From the NCBI GenBank assembly GCA_022709585.1, contig JAKLIN010000005.1:1-26497 (forward strand): DNA of 26,497 bases. The letters run 5' to 3'. Positions 1 through 8,568 of the stretch are shown here, piece after piece. Under the pieces are notes generated by a model. It was not told where the DNA came from, did no database searches, and saw only the letters and a list, made by a program, of their open reading frames with translations. The DNA comes from Nanobdellota archaeon (GTDB lineage: Archaea; Nanobdellota; Nanobdellia; Pacearchaeales; GW2011-AR1). Within the stretch, counting starts at the first letter, position 1, and every line of letters starts with the position of its first letter. The position numbers were made by a program, and so were the translations under genes.

Positions 1-3000
1 TAAGCGATGTGGGGTTTGTCCCATCCAAATCTGCATTTAAGTACGGAATTACTTCAAAACTAGGAACCTTTGAAAATGTTGGTTATGTTTACATTAAAAT
101 TAGACGCCAGCCAAATGAAACTTCAATGCCTGAATTTGTTCAGGGAAATTTAACAGCTCAAATTTCTTATTCTTCTCAATCTTCTAAAGGATTAGGCAAA
201 GTTGAAATTTATGTTAATCAATTGGAAAGTTCTGAAGATTATTTAAGCAGATACGGATTTTGGAATAACAGAGCAAGCATTTCAACAAGCGGAATCACCA
301 AAGATTCTGTTTCTATTGCAGTTCATGATTCTAACTCAGCTAAATTTGCTCAATTTAATTTGAAAAAAGGAGAGTCCTCTTCGGATATTTCTATTCCCGG
401 AATTGATATTTGCGCAGCTTCAATGAAATTAAAAGTTGATGATATCACTGTTCCAACCACGAGAGCAAGATTAGCTGTTGATGAAGACACTGTTGAATTA
501 ACAAAAGGAACTTCCTTTTTGGAAGGAGCTTGTAAAGTCGAACAAATCACTAAAAGAGGATTGTCTCAAAATGTAAGAATTTCTTGTAAAGAAGATGATG
601 GAAAAGTTAAATCAACTACACTGGGAATTCAACCAAAAGCAGTAATAAAAATCGATGGACAAACTCCTTCAGGATGTAAAGATGACGGTACCGATAACGA
701 TGAAGATTGTCAAATTGGAGATTTACTGGGCACAGCAGAGGTTGGTGTAAGAAAGTATAATATTTTTTTAGGGTATATTGGACAAGATAAATCTGGAAAT
801 TTTGTTATTGTTCCTTTTTTAAGTACAGCTACCACTGAATCTCAATTTTTGAGTCTTGAAACTTATTCTCGTGCAGTGTCTTATGTTGATGCAGTTGTAA
901 ATGACAACGGATTTATTTCGAATAGCTTTGCAGATCTTGGAGAACTTGCAAAAAAAGTTGTAGACACTATAAATCATTTACTTAAAAGAGATTCAACAAC
1001 ACCTATTGCAGTTTATTTTATTGGAGAAAATTCTTTTTCTTCTTCATTGGGAACTAATGTAGGAGAAGGTATTCCAAAAGTAAGCTTTGAACGTTTAAGT
1101 GGCTCAAAGAACGGAGATTTATCCAATCAAGATTTGGTAAAATCGAATTATCAAAAAGCTAAAATTGATTATGAGTTTATCCTCACAAATTATCCTTCTG
1201 AAAAAGAATCTGATTCAACAAGAACTATTGCTGAAGAAGCATTTGTTAAATATTTAGCTCTCGCCAATAGCTTAAATCAAAAAGCAGATTTAGCAAGATT
1301 ATGTGAAGAATTCAAAGATGAATTTTCTCTTCTTAATGAATACAGTGAATTTTGTGAGGGAGTTCAAGTTTACAACACACAAAGTAACACAGCTTCTTTT
1401 ATGATTAAGGAGCAATTAAGAACAATTAGTCTTAATGAAATTTTTGAACCTAGTGTTCAAGATTATAGTGCAGAAATTGCTCTTTCTTCTTTAACAGAAA
1501 AAACTTCACAAGATTTTGTTTTAATTAAAGATTATCCAGCTCAGCTTTCTTCATCAAAAGAATACATTTATCTTAAAGAATTAAATGAAGAATATGCAAT
1601 CTTTGATATAACCGGAGTAGAAAGAAGTGGGCTTAGTAAAATTTTCACGAGAACAGTAAAAGTTAATTTAGGAGAAACATCTCAAGTATTTGGAACAAAC
1701 GATTATCAAATTAAAGTTAGCAAAATCAATTTGAATAGGGCAGCAAAAATTTCAGTTATTCCTCAATTTAGTAAGAGTTCTTCTGAAGCAGAGTTTAGCT
1801 TTAAGATTGGAATTGAAAAAAGAGCAATTCAGCTTTCTCCAGAAAAAACTCAAGAGATAATTGATAATATGAATGAATCCATCGAAAAGTTAACCGGTTA
1901 TTCAGAAGGGCTTGGAAAAGTTGTCAAGGGATTAAAAACAGCTTGCTTTGCATCGCAAACAATTCTTTCTGTTAAAAATCTTTTAGAGCTTGGCCCTGCA
2001 GGAATGGCTAGACAAATGGTAATGAAAGGCGAGGAAGGATGGTATTCAAGATGCGAGGTTATGATGAAAGACGAGCCTGGAAAATATGTTTCCTCTGAAG
2101 ATTGCTTATTGAAAAATTCTGATAAAATTGATAGCGAAGTTGAATATGTTTCTTCTGTGGTTAAAAAACAAAATGATGACATAAACAGTCTTGAAGAGGG
2201 AGCGATTTCTCAAGAAGCTAGTTTCTGGCAAGGAACAATCATTGACACAGATAAATTTGTTGAATCATATATCCCTGAAGTTCAACGGGATTTAGAAGAA
2301 ACTTCTTACATTGAATATGCTTCATTGTTAACTGTACCAAATTGGGAAAACAAGATTGTAACTATTGACGAACTTAAAGAGATTCAGCTTTATTCAAGAA
2401 TAATCAATGAAAATTCTAATCCCGAACAAGTAAAACTTGCTAAATCCAGATTAAATTCTCTTCTTGGTAGCATTGAAACAAGAAAAAAAGAATATGATAG
2501 TGCATCAGCTGCTCAAGCTAAGGTGAATGAAATTGATTCTTCTATAAAAATTATAAATAACTATGTTAGTAGTAGTAAAAGCGTTGAAGGTAAATACTCT
2601 GGAGGAATTGTTTCTTCAAATAAAATTGAGGGATTATCTTCTGAAGAAGGGAAACCTTTTGAGTTGGTTAATTACAACCGTGCTAATTACCTTGTTATCT
2701 TAGAAGCTATAATTGGATATGAAAACACTTATCAATCAAAAGATGTTTATCGTTATACAGTATCGAATGGTAAGATTCAGGCGTCAGTAATTATAGATTC
2801 GACTCTTAAAACCAAAATTCTTGATTCTTTTAGTTATTTCAAAAAATACACTTCTTCAAGTTATTCAAATAAATACACGAATCCTGTGTTAAGATATTAT
2901 GAGACAGAACCTTACAAAGGATTACCTGCAATTGTTCCATTTGATTTAACAAATGGATGGTATGTTGCAACAAAGCAAACTTTAGCAACTGGAAGCAATC

Positions 3001-5336
3001 TCGCTAGTTATGATGAATCTGGAAGACCTAGCAGCTTTTATTTATGTAATGTTGCAAAGAATGGATTAGAAGAATTCTTCTCAACTAATTTCGGAGGAGA
3101 TATTTGCCAAGTGATTAATTTGAATACAGGGCAGCCTTACAATGAGTTTACTGGATTAACTAATAGCGAGGCCACAGAATTAGTTAAGAAAGCAGTTAGA
3201 GCATTGCAAACAGCTCAAGGTGCATACAAATCCGGAGTCAGTGAAGTTAAAATTGAAGGAAATAAAATCAAAGTAGGTTCACCTGCAGCAGATTTACCAA
3301 ATATTCAATGTCAAGATTTTATGTCTCCTAAAGAATGTAATTTAATATTTAATTTATGTGACCCTGTGATTTGCCCTTCAAGCAGATGCGATTTCGGAGG
3401 AGCATATCCTGTAAAAGATGTTATTCAGACAGGAGTTATCGGAAGCATTATGCTTTGCTTGCCTAATGCTAGAGAAGGAATAGTTATGCCTGTTTGTTTA
3501 ACAGGAGTTCAAGCAGGATTAGACAGTTGGATTTCTGTGGAAAAATCTTACATGAGTTGTTTGCAAGAAAGTTTAGATAGTGGCAAAACAGTTGGAATTT
3601 GTGACCAAATTAGAAGTGTATACTTATGTGAATTCTTATGGGAGCAAGCAGCACCATTAGCAGAGGTAGCATTGCCAAAATTAACACAATCAATTTTAGG
3701 AGAGAACTCAAGAGGCGGAGGAGAATATTCTTACTCTTCAGATTTACTTGATAGAGCTCAAGATTCTTATGAATATTTCACAAGTTCATATTCTGCAAAT
3801 TCTTTGGAAGCATTCAATATTCGTTCTAGTCAAGAAATAGGGGGAGAAATTTGCAAAAACTTTGGTTCAATGGTTTTCCCTACAAGCGCAGAAGCATTAA
3901 ATCAAGTTGCAACAACTCTTGTGGAACCAGATTCACCTACACAGTATCATGCTAGATTTGATGAGATTCCATTCACCACTGCAACAGTTCCGCCTACTTC
4001 GCAGTATAAAGTATTTTATCATATCTTTGCAGGAAATGATGCTGGAGTTTATTATAGTGTTTATTTGAAAGGCGCAGAAAGCAGTTCATTTTATCAAGAT
4101 GCCAGCACTCCAAAGAAAATTGTTTCTGGATTTATTCCAAAAGGGGAATATGCAACTGAAACAAAAGATTTCACCGCTGTTTCCGGATATAAACAATTAT
4201 GCATCTCTATTAATAATGAAGAAGAGTGCGGATTTAAGCAAGTTTCAACTTCTTTTGCAGCAGACTATTTAACAGATAAATATTTGGAAGAGCAAATAAC
4301 TCAAACTGAAATTAAAACTCAAGCAGAATGCATTTCTGGAAAAGCTAGTTTAGGTTCATTGCTTAGTTTGAATCCTCAAGCTGCTTTATCCGAAGCTGTT
4401 GATCCGGAAATTTATAATATGAATGTAATCAGAATTTGTGCAACAGCTAATCCGGGAAGCAAGTCTGATGTGAATATGGGAAAAGAAAATCAAAAGTGGG
4501 TGGAAGTTGGCTATTGTGATGATACTGCTTTGAAATGCTGGTTGGACACAGAAGGAATCAAAGAAATGTTGAATAGCCCTGATTTAGCTAAGTATCTTTC
4601 CGAAGGTAAAACTGAATCATTAAGCGAATCTGTTTTAGAAGAAGTTCAAGAAAATTATTTGGATATCTTGAGAGAGCAATCTAATACAACTTTCTTGCCA
4701 GAGCAAGAAGTTGAAACCAAAATTCAAGAAATAAAATCAATGTCTTTTGATAAAGCTATAACCACAATAAAAACTCTGTTAGAACAAACTTTCTTTAATA
4801 GACAGAAAGCCTTGCTTTTGTTTTTAAAAGGAAATTTATATGCTGAGGAAGCAATAAAAAACTATCGTCCTGATTCTCAAGAAGGGTTAGATAATCTTCG
4901 GCAAGAACCTGAAGAAATAAGTTATCCCTCAGAATCAGACAGTCAAGATATTTATTCTCAAAATCAAGAATCTTTTGATTCATCTTCTTCAAATCCTCCT
5001 TCGGGATTTAGCGAAATAGAATTTAAGTCTTTGTTAATCGCAGTTTCTGAATTAGAAAATAAAGGAATAACTTCAGAGTTCATCGAGCAATTATCCAGCA
5101 AACTAAGATCGTTTTTAGGAGATTCTAATGATGAAACTTATAAGATGTGTTCTAGAAGAAAAAATTCTTTAAGGTGTGTTTTAAGTGTTTACAAAACAAA
5201 TAAGATAGATAGCGATGGAATTCTCTTCCAGAGTAAGTGGACAGGAAGAAATGTAGAAGGAATTGACTATGCTGAAGAAGTAATCGCACTTTCTGGAAAA
5301 TGGGAAGATTACTTTAATGATATTTCTTCTAAATAA
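1..5336 (+). CDS. Giant exported/surface-type protein, 5' end outside window (partial)
   Basis: The reading frame is open to the left edge (codons for Ser and Asp precede the first GTG at base 9), so the gene starts upstream and the visible 1775+ residues are its C-terminal part. Counting from base 9: an Asp-rich Cys-bounded loop (CKDDGTDNDEDC, about residue 222) looks like a calcium-binding loop; residues about 380-455 look TPR-like (AKIDYEFILTNYP); residues about 630-850 are rich in predicted helix; residues about 1100-1215 form a Cys-rich core with hydrophobic stretches (CDPVICPSSRCDFGG, then SIMLCLPN and YLCEFLWEQAAPL); residues about 1315-1390 look like a beta-sandwich. Thr/Ser/Asn-rich composition and many Cys suggest life outside the cytoplasm. 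I recall similar giant proteins with this Cys-rich core in DPANN genomes, but no function is known to me. It ends 7 bases before the convergent tRNA-Leu. The signal peptide or anchor would lie upstream. Confidence 0.75.
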   Translation, partial: SDVGFVPSKSAFKYGITSKLGTFENVGYVYIKIRRQPNETSMPEFVQGNLTAQISYSSQSSKGLGKVEIYVNQLESSEDYLSRYGFWNNRASISTSGITKDSVSIAVHDSNSAKFAQFNLKKGESSSDISIPGIDICAASMKLKVDDITVPTTRARLAVDEDTVELTKGTSFLEGACKVEQITKRGLSQNVRISCKEDDGKVKSTTLGIQPKAVIKIDGQTPSGCKDDGTDNDEDCQIGDLLGTAEVGVRKYNIFLGYIGQDKSGNFVIVPFLSTATTESQFLSLETYSRAVSYVDAVVNDNGFISNSFADLGELAKKVVDTINHLLKRDSTTPIAVYFIGENSFSSSLGTNVGEGIPKVSFERLSGSKNGDLSNQDLVKSNYQKAKIDYEFILTNYPSEKESDSTRTIAEEAFVKYLALANSLNQKADLARLCEEFKDEFSLLNEYSEFCEGVQVYNTQSNTASFMIKEQLRTISLNEIFEPSVQDYSAEIALSSLTEKTSQDFVLIKDYPAQLSSSKEYIYLKELNEEYAIFDITGVERSGLSKIFTRTVKVNLGETSQVFGTNDYQIKVSKINLNRAAKISVIPQFSKSSSEAEFSFKIGIEKRAIQLSPEKTQEIIDNMNESIEKLTGYSEGLGKVVKGLKTACFASQTILSVKNLLELGPAGMARQMVMKGEEGWYSRCEVMMKDEPGKYVSSEDCLLKNSDKIDSEVEYVSSVVKKQNDDINSLEEGAISQEASFWQGTIIDTDKFVESYIPEVQRDLEETSYIEYASLLTVPNWENKIVTIDELKEIQLYSRIINENSNPEQVKLAKSRLNSLLGSIETRKKEYDSASAAQAKVNEIDSSIKIINNYVSSSKSVEGKYSGGIVSSNKIEGLSSEEGKPFELVNYNRANYLVILEAIIGYENTYQSKDVYRYTVSNGKIQASVIIDSTLKTKILDSFSYFKKYTSSSYSNKYTNPVLRYYETEPYKGLPAIVPFDLTNGWYVATKQTLATGSNLASYDESGRPSSFYLCNVAKNGLEEFFSTNFGGDICQVINLNTGQPYNEFTGLTNSEATELVKKAVRALQTAQGAYKSGVSEVKIEGNKIKVGSPAADLPNIQCQDFMSPKECNLIFNLCDPVICPSSRCDFGGAYPVKDVIQTGVIGSIMLCLPNAREGIVMPVCLTGVQAGLDSWISVEKSYMSCLQESLDSGKTVGICDQIRSVYLCEFLWEQAAPLAEVALPKLTQSILGENSRGGGEYSYSSDLLDRAQDSYEYFTSSYSANSLEAFNIRSSQEIGGEICKNFGSMVFPTSAEALNQVATTLVEPDSPTQYHARFDEIPFTTATVPPTSQYKVFYHIFAGNDAGVYYSVYLKGAESSSFYQDASTPKKIVSGFIPKGEYATETKDFTAVSGYKQLCISINNEEECGFKQVSTSFAADYLTDKYLEEQITQTEIKTQAECISGKASLGSLLSLNPQAALSEAVDPEIYNMNVIRICATANPGSKSDVNMGKENQKWVEVGYCDDTALKCWLDTEGIKEMLNSPDLAKYLSEGKTESLSESVLEEVQENYLDILREQSNTTFLPEQEVETKIQEIKSMSFDKAITTIKTLLEQTFFNRQKALLLFLKGNLYAEEAIKNYRPDSQEGLDNLRQEPEEISYPSESDSQDIYSQNQESFDSSSSNPPSGFSEIEFKSLLIAVSELENKGITSEFIEQLSSKLRSFLGDSNDETYKMCSRRKNSLRCVLSVYKTNKIDSDGILFQSKWTGRNVEGIDYAEEVIALSGKWEDYFNDISSK

Positions 5337-5343
5337 AATTAAA

Positions 5344-5427
5344 TGCGGAAGATAGGATTCGAACCTATGTAGGCACTAAGCCGCTGGAGCCTAAATCCAG
5401 CCCGTTTGACCACTCCGGCACTTCCGC
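5344..5427 (-). tRNA. tRNA-Leu (anticodon UAG)
   Basis: On the minus strand the acceptor GCGGAAG pairs with CTTCCGC, followed by discriminator A; no CCA is encoded. The anticodon stem CTGGA/TCCAG encloses loop TTTAGGC, giving UAG (reads CUA). The long variable arm with its own GGC/GCC stem marks a class II tRNA, and the T arm is ATAGG-TTCGAAT-CCTAT. No intron. A TATA-like TTTTTAAAC motif lies on the minus strand about 33 bases upstream (near 5455-5465). The likely partner is the bacterial-type LeuRS at 16503. Confidence 0.96.
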
Positions 5428-5505
5428 GTGTTGTAATACTTTGCAGTATTCAGAGTTTAAAAAGCTTAAACAAGCGAGAACTAAAAAATTATTCAAACTT
5501 TAGAA

Positions 5506-6450
5506 TTAATCTTTGCTTTCTTTTTTCTTGTCAGACTTGGTTTCAGATTCTTTTTGCTTTATTTTGTCTTCTAAGCTAAGTCTTTCAATCAATTCTTTGT
5601 ATCTGTTTCTTATTGTAACTTCAGTTATTCCTGCGATGTCTGCAACTTCTCTTTGAGTTTTCTTTTCATCATTCATCAAAGCAGCGACGTATAATGCAGC
5701 AGCTGAAATTCCAGCAGGGCCTCTTCCAGAAGTTAATTCAACTTCTTCTGCACGCTTTAATATTTTAAGAGCATCATTCTGTGTTTTTGGAGAAAGTTTC
5801 AAAACAGAAGCGAATCTTGAAATGTAATCTTTTGGAGAGCTTTGCTTAATTTTGATTTGAAGTTTTCTTATAATGAATCTGTATGTTCTTCCGATTTCTT
5901 TTCTATCCACATCAGAAGCTGTTGCCATTTCATCTAATGTTCTTGGAATACTGTAAGAACGGCATGCAGTGTACAAGCAAGCTGCTATAACTGATTCCAT
6001 GCTTCTTCCTCTAACAAGCCCTCTTTCTAAAACAAAGTGATAAACTCTTGCAGCTTCATCTCTTACAACATTTGGAAGATTCAAGTAAGAAGCAATAACT
6101 CTAAGTTCAGCCATTGCCATTCTTAAGTTTCTTTCAATTGATGTCGAAACTCTTTCTTGCCATTTCTTTAATCTCAAGAATTTTCGAGTTTGCCCAGGTT
6201 CAAGTTTGTAAATATCAGAAATCTCTCCAACATTGGTGATAAGCCCTTTATCGAACTTTTGCATACTTATTGGGGCTCCACCACGTCCTTTCTTTTCAGA
6301 TTTGTCGAATTTTCCAGACAAGTCCATTCCAGAATCAACCATTTCTTCTTCAATAACCAAACCGCAATCGTTGCAAATGATTTCTCCTGCTTGAGGATCG
6401 TGAGTAATGTGGATTCCTCCGCATTCCGGGCACTTTTTAACCATTCCCAT
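5506..6450 (-). CDS. tfb: Transcription initiation factor TFB (TFIIB homologue)
   Basis: 314 residues, normal for archaeal TFB. It bridges TBP-bound promoter DNA and RNA polymerase. The N-terminal zinc ribbon has C7, C10, C26 and C29 (CPEC...CNDC). A linker leads into RGGAPISMQKFDKGLITNVG, the usual start of the B-linker. Two cyclin-like repeats follow (about residues 105-200 and 205-295); the second carries the BRE-reading helix region (REVADIAGITEVTIRNRYKEL). The tail is Lys/Glu rich. Oddity: the usual GPEWRAF-like B-reader segment is not recognisable; MVDSGMDLSGKFDKSEKK stands in its place. Two starts are possible (Met1 or Met3). TATA-like boxes lie at 6487-6499 and 6506-6516 on the minus strand, so a short leader of about 20 bases is likely. 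Confidence 0.96.
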   Translation of the reverse strand: MGMVKKCPECGGIHITHDPQAGEIICNDCGLVIEEEMVDSGMDLSGKFDKSEKKGRGGAPISMQKFDKGLITNVGEISDIYKLEPGQTRKFLRLKKWQERVSTSIERNLRMAMAELRVIASYLNLPNVVRDEAARVYHFVLERGLVRGRSMESVIAACLYTACRSYSIPRTLDEMATASDVDRKEIGRTYRFIIRKLQIKIKQSSPKDYISRFASVLKLSPKTQNDALKILKRAEEVELTSGRGPAGISAAALYVAALMNDEKKTQREVADIAGITEVTIRNRYKELIERLSLEDKIKQKESETKSDKKKESKD

Positions 6451-6486
6451 TTTGTTTTAGAAGTATTTTGAATTGAAAATTTACGT

Positions 6487-6516
6487 AAAATTTATAAAGA
6501 GATTGCCTTTATAAAG
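6487..6516 (-). promoter_or_regulatory. Tandem TATA boxes upstream of TFB
   Basis: Read on the minus strand there are two close CTTTATAAA elements, 6506-6516 (distal) and 6487-6499 (proximal). The proximal one is centred about 43 bases before the TFB start codon, predicting a transcription start near 6467 and a leader of under 20 bases. Two boxes could give alternative starts. Confidence 0.55.
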
Positions 6517-6587
6517 CTTTCGCTAATTAAAACTCGATAAAAGTAACAACTTTTTGTTTAAAATCGGGCTAAAATTAGTCTTAAATC

Positions 6588-6947
6588 CTATTCAACTAGA
6601 ATTCCATTAACAACACCATCTTGTGTTGGGCGGCTTGTAACCTTGACTTTTCCTTTGTCTGTGTCAAGGATGGTTCCTTTTGTGATAATATTTTGTCTTG
6701 CTAAGAATTTGTCAGAAGGTGTTTCAATTACATTTTTGATTTCTGCTTTGATTGTTTTTCCTTTTTTTTGGATATTTACAGATTTTGTTCTTAACAAAGA
6801 AGTTTTTGCATTTCCTCCTGTTGTCCTCGAGGTTTTAGTTATTTCTTCTCCTAATTTAGTGGTTTTCTTTTGTCCGGCTCTTTCGTAGAACCTTTTCTTC
6901 TTCTGTTTCTTGTAACGTCCACCTGTAATCTTTCTTCCGTATTTCAT
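6588..6947 (-). CDS. rps8e: Small-subunit ribosomal protein eS8 (S8e)
   Basis: 119 residues, near the usual archaeal S8e length of about 125. The family signature is clear: a basic N-terminus (KYGRKITGGRYKKQKKKRFYERAG), the LRTKSVNI segment, NVIETPSDKFLARQNIITKGTI in the middle and RPTQDGVVNGILVE at the end. It binds rRNA in the 30S subunit. It is divergent from the LSm gene and lies upstream of TFB on the same strand, with a 137-base gap that contains the TFB promoter. A TATA-like box AGATATTTAA (6971-6980, minus strand) is centred about 28 bases before the ATG, suggesting a leaderless mRNA. It uses TAG as stop, while almost every other gene here uses TAA. Confidence 0.96.
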   Translation of the reverse strand: MKYGRKITGGRYKKQKKKRFYERAGQKKTTKLGEEITKTSRTTGGNAKTSLLRTKSVNIQKKGKTIKAEIKNVIETPSDKFLARQNIITKGTILDTDKGKVKVTSRPTQDGVVNGILVE

Positions 6948-7034
6948 AGTATGATTTCCAGTTTTTTTGTTTAAATATCTTTTGTTTCTAATTTTTCAAA
7001 TAAAATAAAAAATATTTCATTTAGTAACGAAATG

Positions 7035-7043
7035 TTTATAAAG
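7035..7043 (+). promoter_or_regulatory. TATA box of the LSm gene, fixes the start codon
   Basis: TTTATAAAG is centred 25 bases before the ATG at 7064, the standard archaeal TATA-to-transcription-start spacing. Transcription should begin at about that ATG. This excludes the upstream TTG at 7049 as the start, because it would lie outside the transcript. Confidence 0.7.
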
Positions 7044-7063
7044 AATTTTTGCAAAATCTAGCT

Positions 7064-7315
7064 ATGGTTAACGGAATCGAGAGACCTTTAGACTTATTGA
7101 ACAACTCGAAAGGAAAAGAAGTTTTAATACAGTTGAAAGGCGATAAACAAATTGTAGGTACTCTGTTGGCTTTTGATATCCACATAAACCTTGTGTTGGA
7201 TAATATAAAAGAAATAGAGAATAATGTCGTTAAAAGAAACCTAGGTGTAGGATTCTTGAGAGGAGACACAATTATTTTTATCTCGCCATCATCTACTGGA
7301 TTAAAGAAAGAATAA
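7064..7315 (+). CDS. LSm/Sm-like RNA-binding protein (SmAP)
   Basis: 83 residues from ATG 7064. The Sm fold is visible: Sm1 motif in RPLDLLNNSKGKEVLIQLKGDKQIVGTLLAFDIHINLVLDN, with the Asp and Asn of the D-x-H-x-N-L-V-L RNA-binding loop, and Sm2 in GVGFLRGDTIIFI (the R-G-D/N element). Archaeal Sm proteins assemble into heptameric rings that bind U-rich RNA and associate with tRNA processing and small RNAs. An in-frame TTG at 7049 would add five residues, but the TATA position argues against it. It is followed 66 bases later by RNase Z on the same strand, which has its own TATA box. The neighbourhood of ribosomal protein and tRNA-processing genes fits an RNA-metabolism role. Confidence 0.93.
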   Translation: MVNGIERPLDLLNNSKGKEVLIQLKGDKQIVGTLLAFDIHINLVLDNIKEIENNVVKRNLGVGFLRGDTIIFISPSSTGLKKE

Positions 7316-7350
7316 TTCTAGATTTCTCAATTAATTAGAAGATTTCATAA

Positions 7351-7360
7351 TATATATAAA
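7351..7360 (+). promoter_or_regulatory. TATA box of RNase Z
   Basis: TATATATAAA is centred about 26 bases before the ATG at 7382, implying a leaderless mRNA. It separates RNase Z transcription from the LSm gene just upstream. Confidence 0.65.
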
Positions 7361-7381
7361 GAGAAATCTCTTTTTTCGATT

Positions 7382-8284
7382 ATGACCAAGAAAATAGAGC
7401 TAACTTTCTTAGGAACATCTGATGCTGTTCCAACCAAGCAAAGAAGCCACACTTCAATACTCTTGAATTACGCAGGAGAAAACATTCTTGTTGATTGCGG
7501 AGAAGGAACTCAACGGCAATTTAGATTCGCAGAATTGAATCCTTGCAAAATTACAAGAATTTTAATTACTCACTGGCATGGAGATCATGTTTTGGGAATT
7601 CCAGGAATATTGCAAACTCTTGCTCTTAGCGGATACAATAAAACTCTTTACATTTATGGACCAAAAGGAACAAAAGAATTTATGCAAAATTTGTTGAAAA
7701 CATTTGTTTTTGTAAGAGAGTATGAAATTCAAGTTCAGGAGGTTTTTGGGAGGTTTTTGGAAACTGAAGAGTTTTACATTGAAGCACAGCAAATGACGCA
7801 TGGCACGCCTACAAACGCGTATAACTTCGTTTTAAAAGGGCAAATCAGAATTGATAGAAAGAAACTGGAGAAAGCTAAAATTCCTTCTGGGCCTCACATG
7901 AAATTGCTTAAACAAGGAAAAAATATGACTTACAAGGGAAAGAAATATTTAGCAAAAGACTTTACAATAAAAGAAAAAGACAAAAAGATTTCGTTTATTT
8001 TGGACACATCTTTGAATTTGAAGATTGTGCCTTTTGTTAAACAAGCTGATTTGCTGGTTTGTGAGTCCAGTTTCGCACAGGATTTGCAAGATAAAGCTAA
8101 AGAATACAATCATCTCACTTCTAAACAAGCTGGAGAAATTGCAAAATCCGCTAAAGTGGAAAAATTAATCTTAACCCATTTAAGTCAAAGGTATTACAAT
8201 AATCCTAAACAACTTTTAGATGAAGCTAAGAAGGTTTTCAAGTGTTCTGAACTAGCTTCTGATTTTACCAAAGTAACTGTTTAA
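7382..8284 (+). CDS. rnz: Ribonuclease Z (tRNA 3'-end endonuclease)
   Basis: 300 residues, the short RNase Z form (about 300-310). It cuts the 3' trailer from pre-tRNAs, needed here because the tRNAs lack encoded CCA. Metallo-beta-lactamase fold: N-terminal FLGTSDAVPT (family GTSxxxPT), LVDCGEGTQRQF, then the zinc motif HWHGDH with H64, H66, D68 and H69. A further His is in QMTHGTPTNAYNF, an Asp in ILDTSLN, and the terminal His motif is LTHLSQRY. The exosite insert is the stretch around FGRFLETEEF and the Lys-rich middle. The usual YSGDT is ISFILDT here, a mild deviation that keeps the metal-binding Asp. It is followed 58 bases later by tRNA-Arg on the same strand. Confidence 0.95.
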   Translation: MTKKIELTFLGTSDAVPTKQRSHTSILLNYAGENILVDCGEGTQRQFRFAELNPCKITRILITHWHGDHVLGIPGILQTLALSGYNKTLYIYGPKGTKEFMQNLLKTFVFVREYEIQVQEVFGRFLETEEFYIEAQQMTHGTPTNAYNFVLKGQIRIDRKKLEKAKIPSGPHMKLLKQGKNMTYKGKKYLAKDFTIKEKDKKISFILDTSLNLKIVPFVKQADLLVCESSFAQDLQDKAKEYNHLTSKQAGEIAKSAKVEKLILTHLSQRYYNNPKQLLDEAKKVFKCSELASDFTKVTV

Positions 8285-8342
8285 GCTCTTGTTTTCTTTG
8301 CACAGAAAGATTTTAAAGAGTATCTTATTTTGTTTTAGTAAT

Positions 8343-8417
8343 GCCCCTGTAGCTCAGCCTGGATAGAGCATTAGCCTTCTAAGCTAAGGGTCGCAGGTTC
8401 AAATCCTGTCGGGGGCA
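8343..8417 (+). tRNA. tRNA-Arg (anticodon UCU)
   Basis: Acceptor GCCCCTG pairs with CGGGGGC (one G-U), discriminator A at 8417, no CCA. The anticodon stem TTAGC/GCTAA encloses CTTCTAA, giving UCU, which reads AGA, the Arg codon favoured in this AT-rich window. The T arm is GCAGG-TTCAAAT-CCTGT. No intron. A TATA-like ATTTTAAAG lies about 29 bases upstream. Confidence 0.96.
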
Positions 8418-8434
8418 TTTTTCTAGTAAGAATA

Positions 8435-8454
8435 CTCGCTCAGCGAGGTTTTTT
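8435..8454 (+). terminator. Hairpin plus T-tract after tRNA-Arg
   Basis: CTCGC-TCA-GCGAG forms a five-pair stem with a three-base loop, followed by G and six T. It has the form of an intrinsic terminator just downstream of tRNA-Arg and before the phage-like gene. Archaea often terminate on T-tracts alone, so the hairpin may be incidental. Confidence 0.45.
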
Positions 8455-8568
8455 CTCTTAAATTTGTTAAAAATCATTTCAAAATATATTTTGTAATATA
8501 TATAATTAATAACATACTTTTATTTTTGCAAAGAATTTAAAAAGAAATGTTTTTTCTTTACTTAGAAA

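Noticed and set aside
9..11. GTG as start codon of the giant gene
   Set aside because: The frame stays open to the left edge, and no promoter or ribosome site can be judged in eight bases; the gene is treated as entering from outside.
7049..7063. TTG start for the LSm protein
   Set aside because: The TATA box at 7035-7043 predicts a transcript starting near 7064, after this codon.
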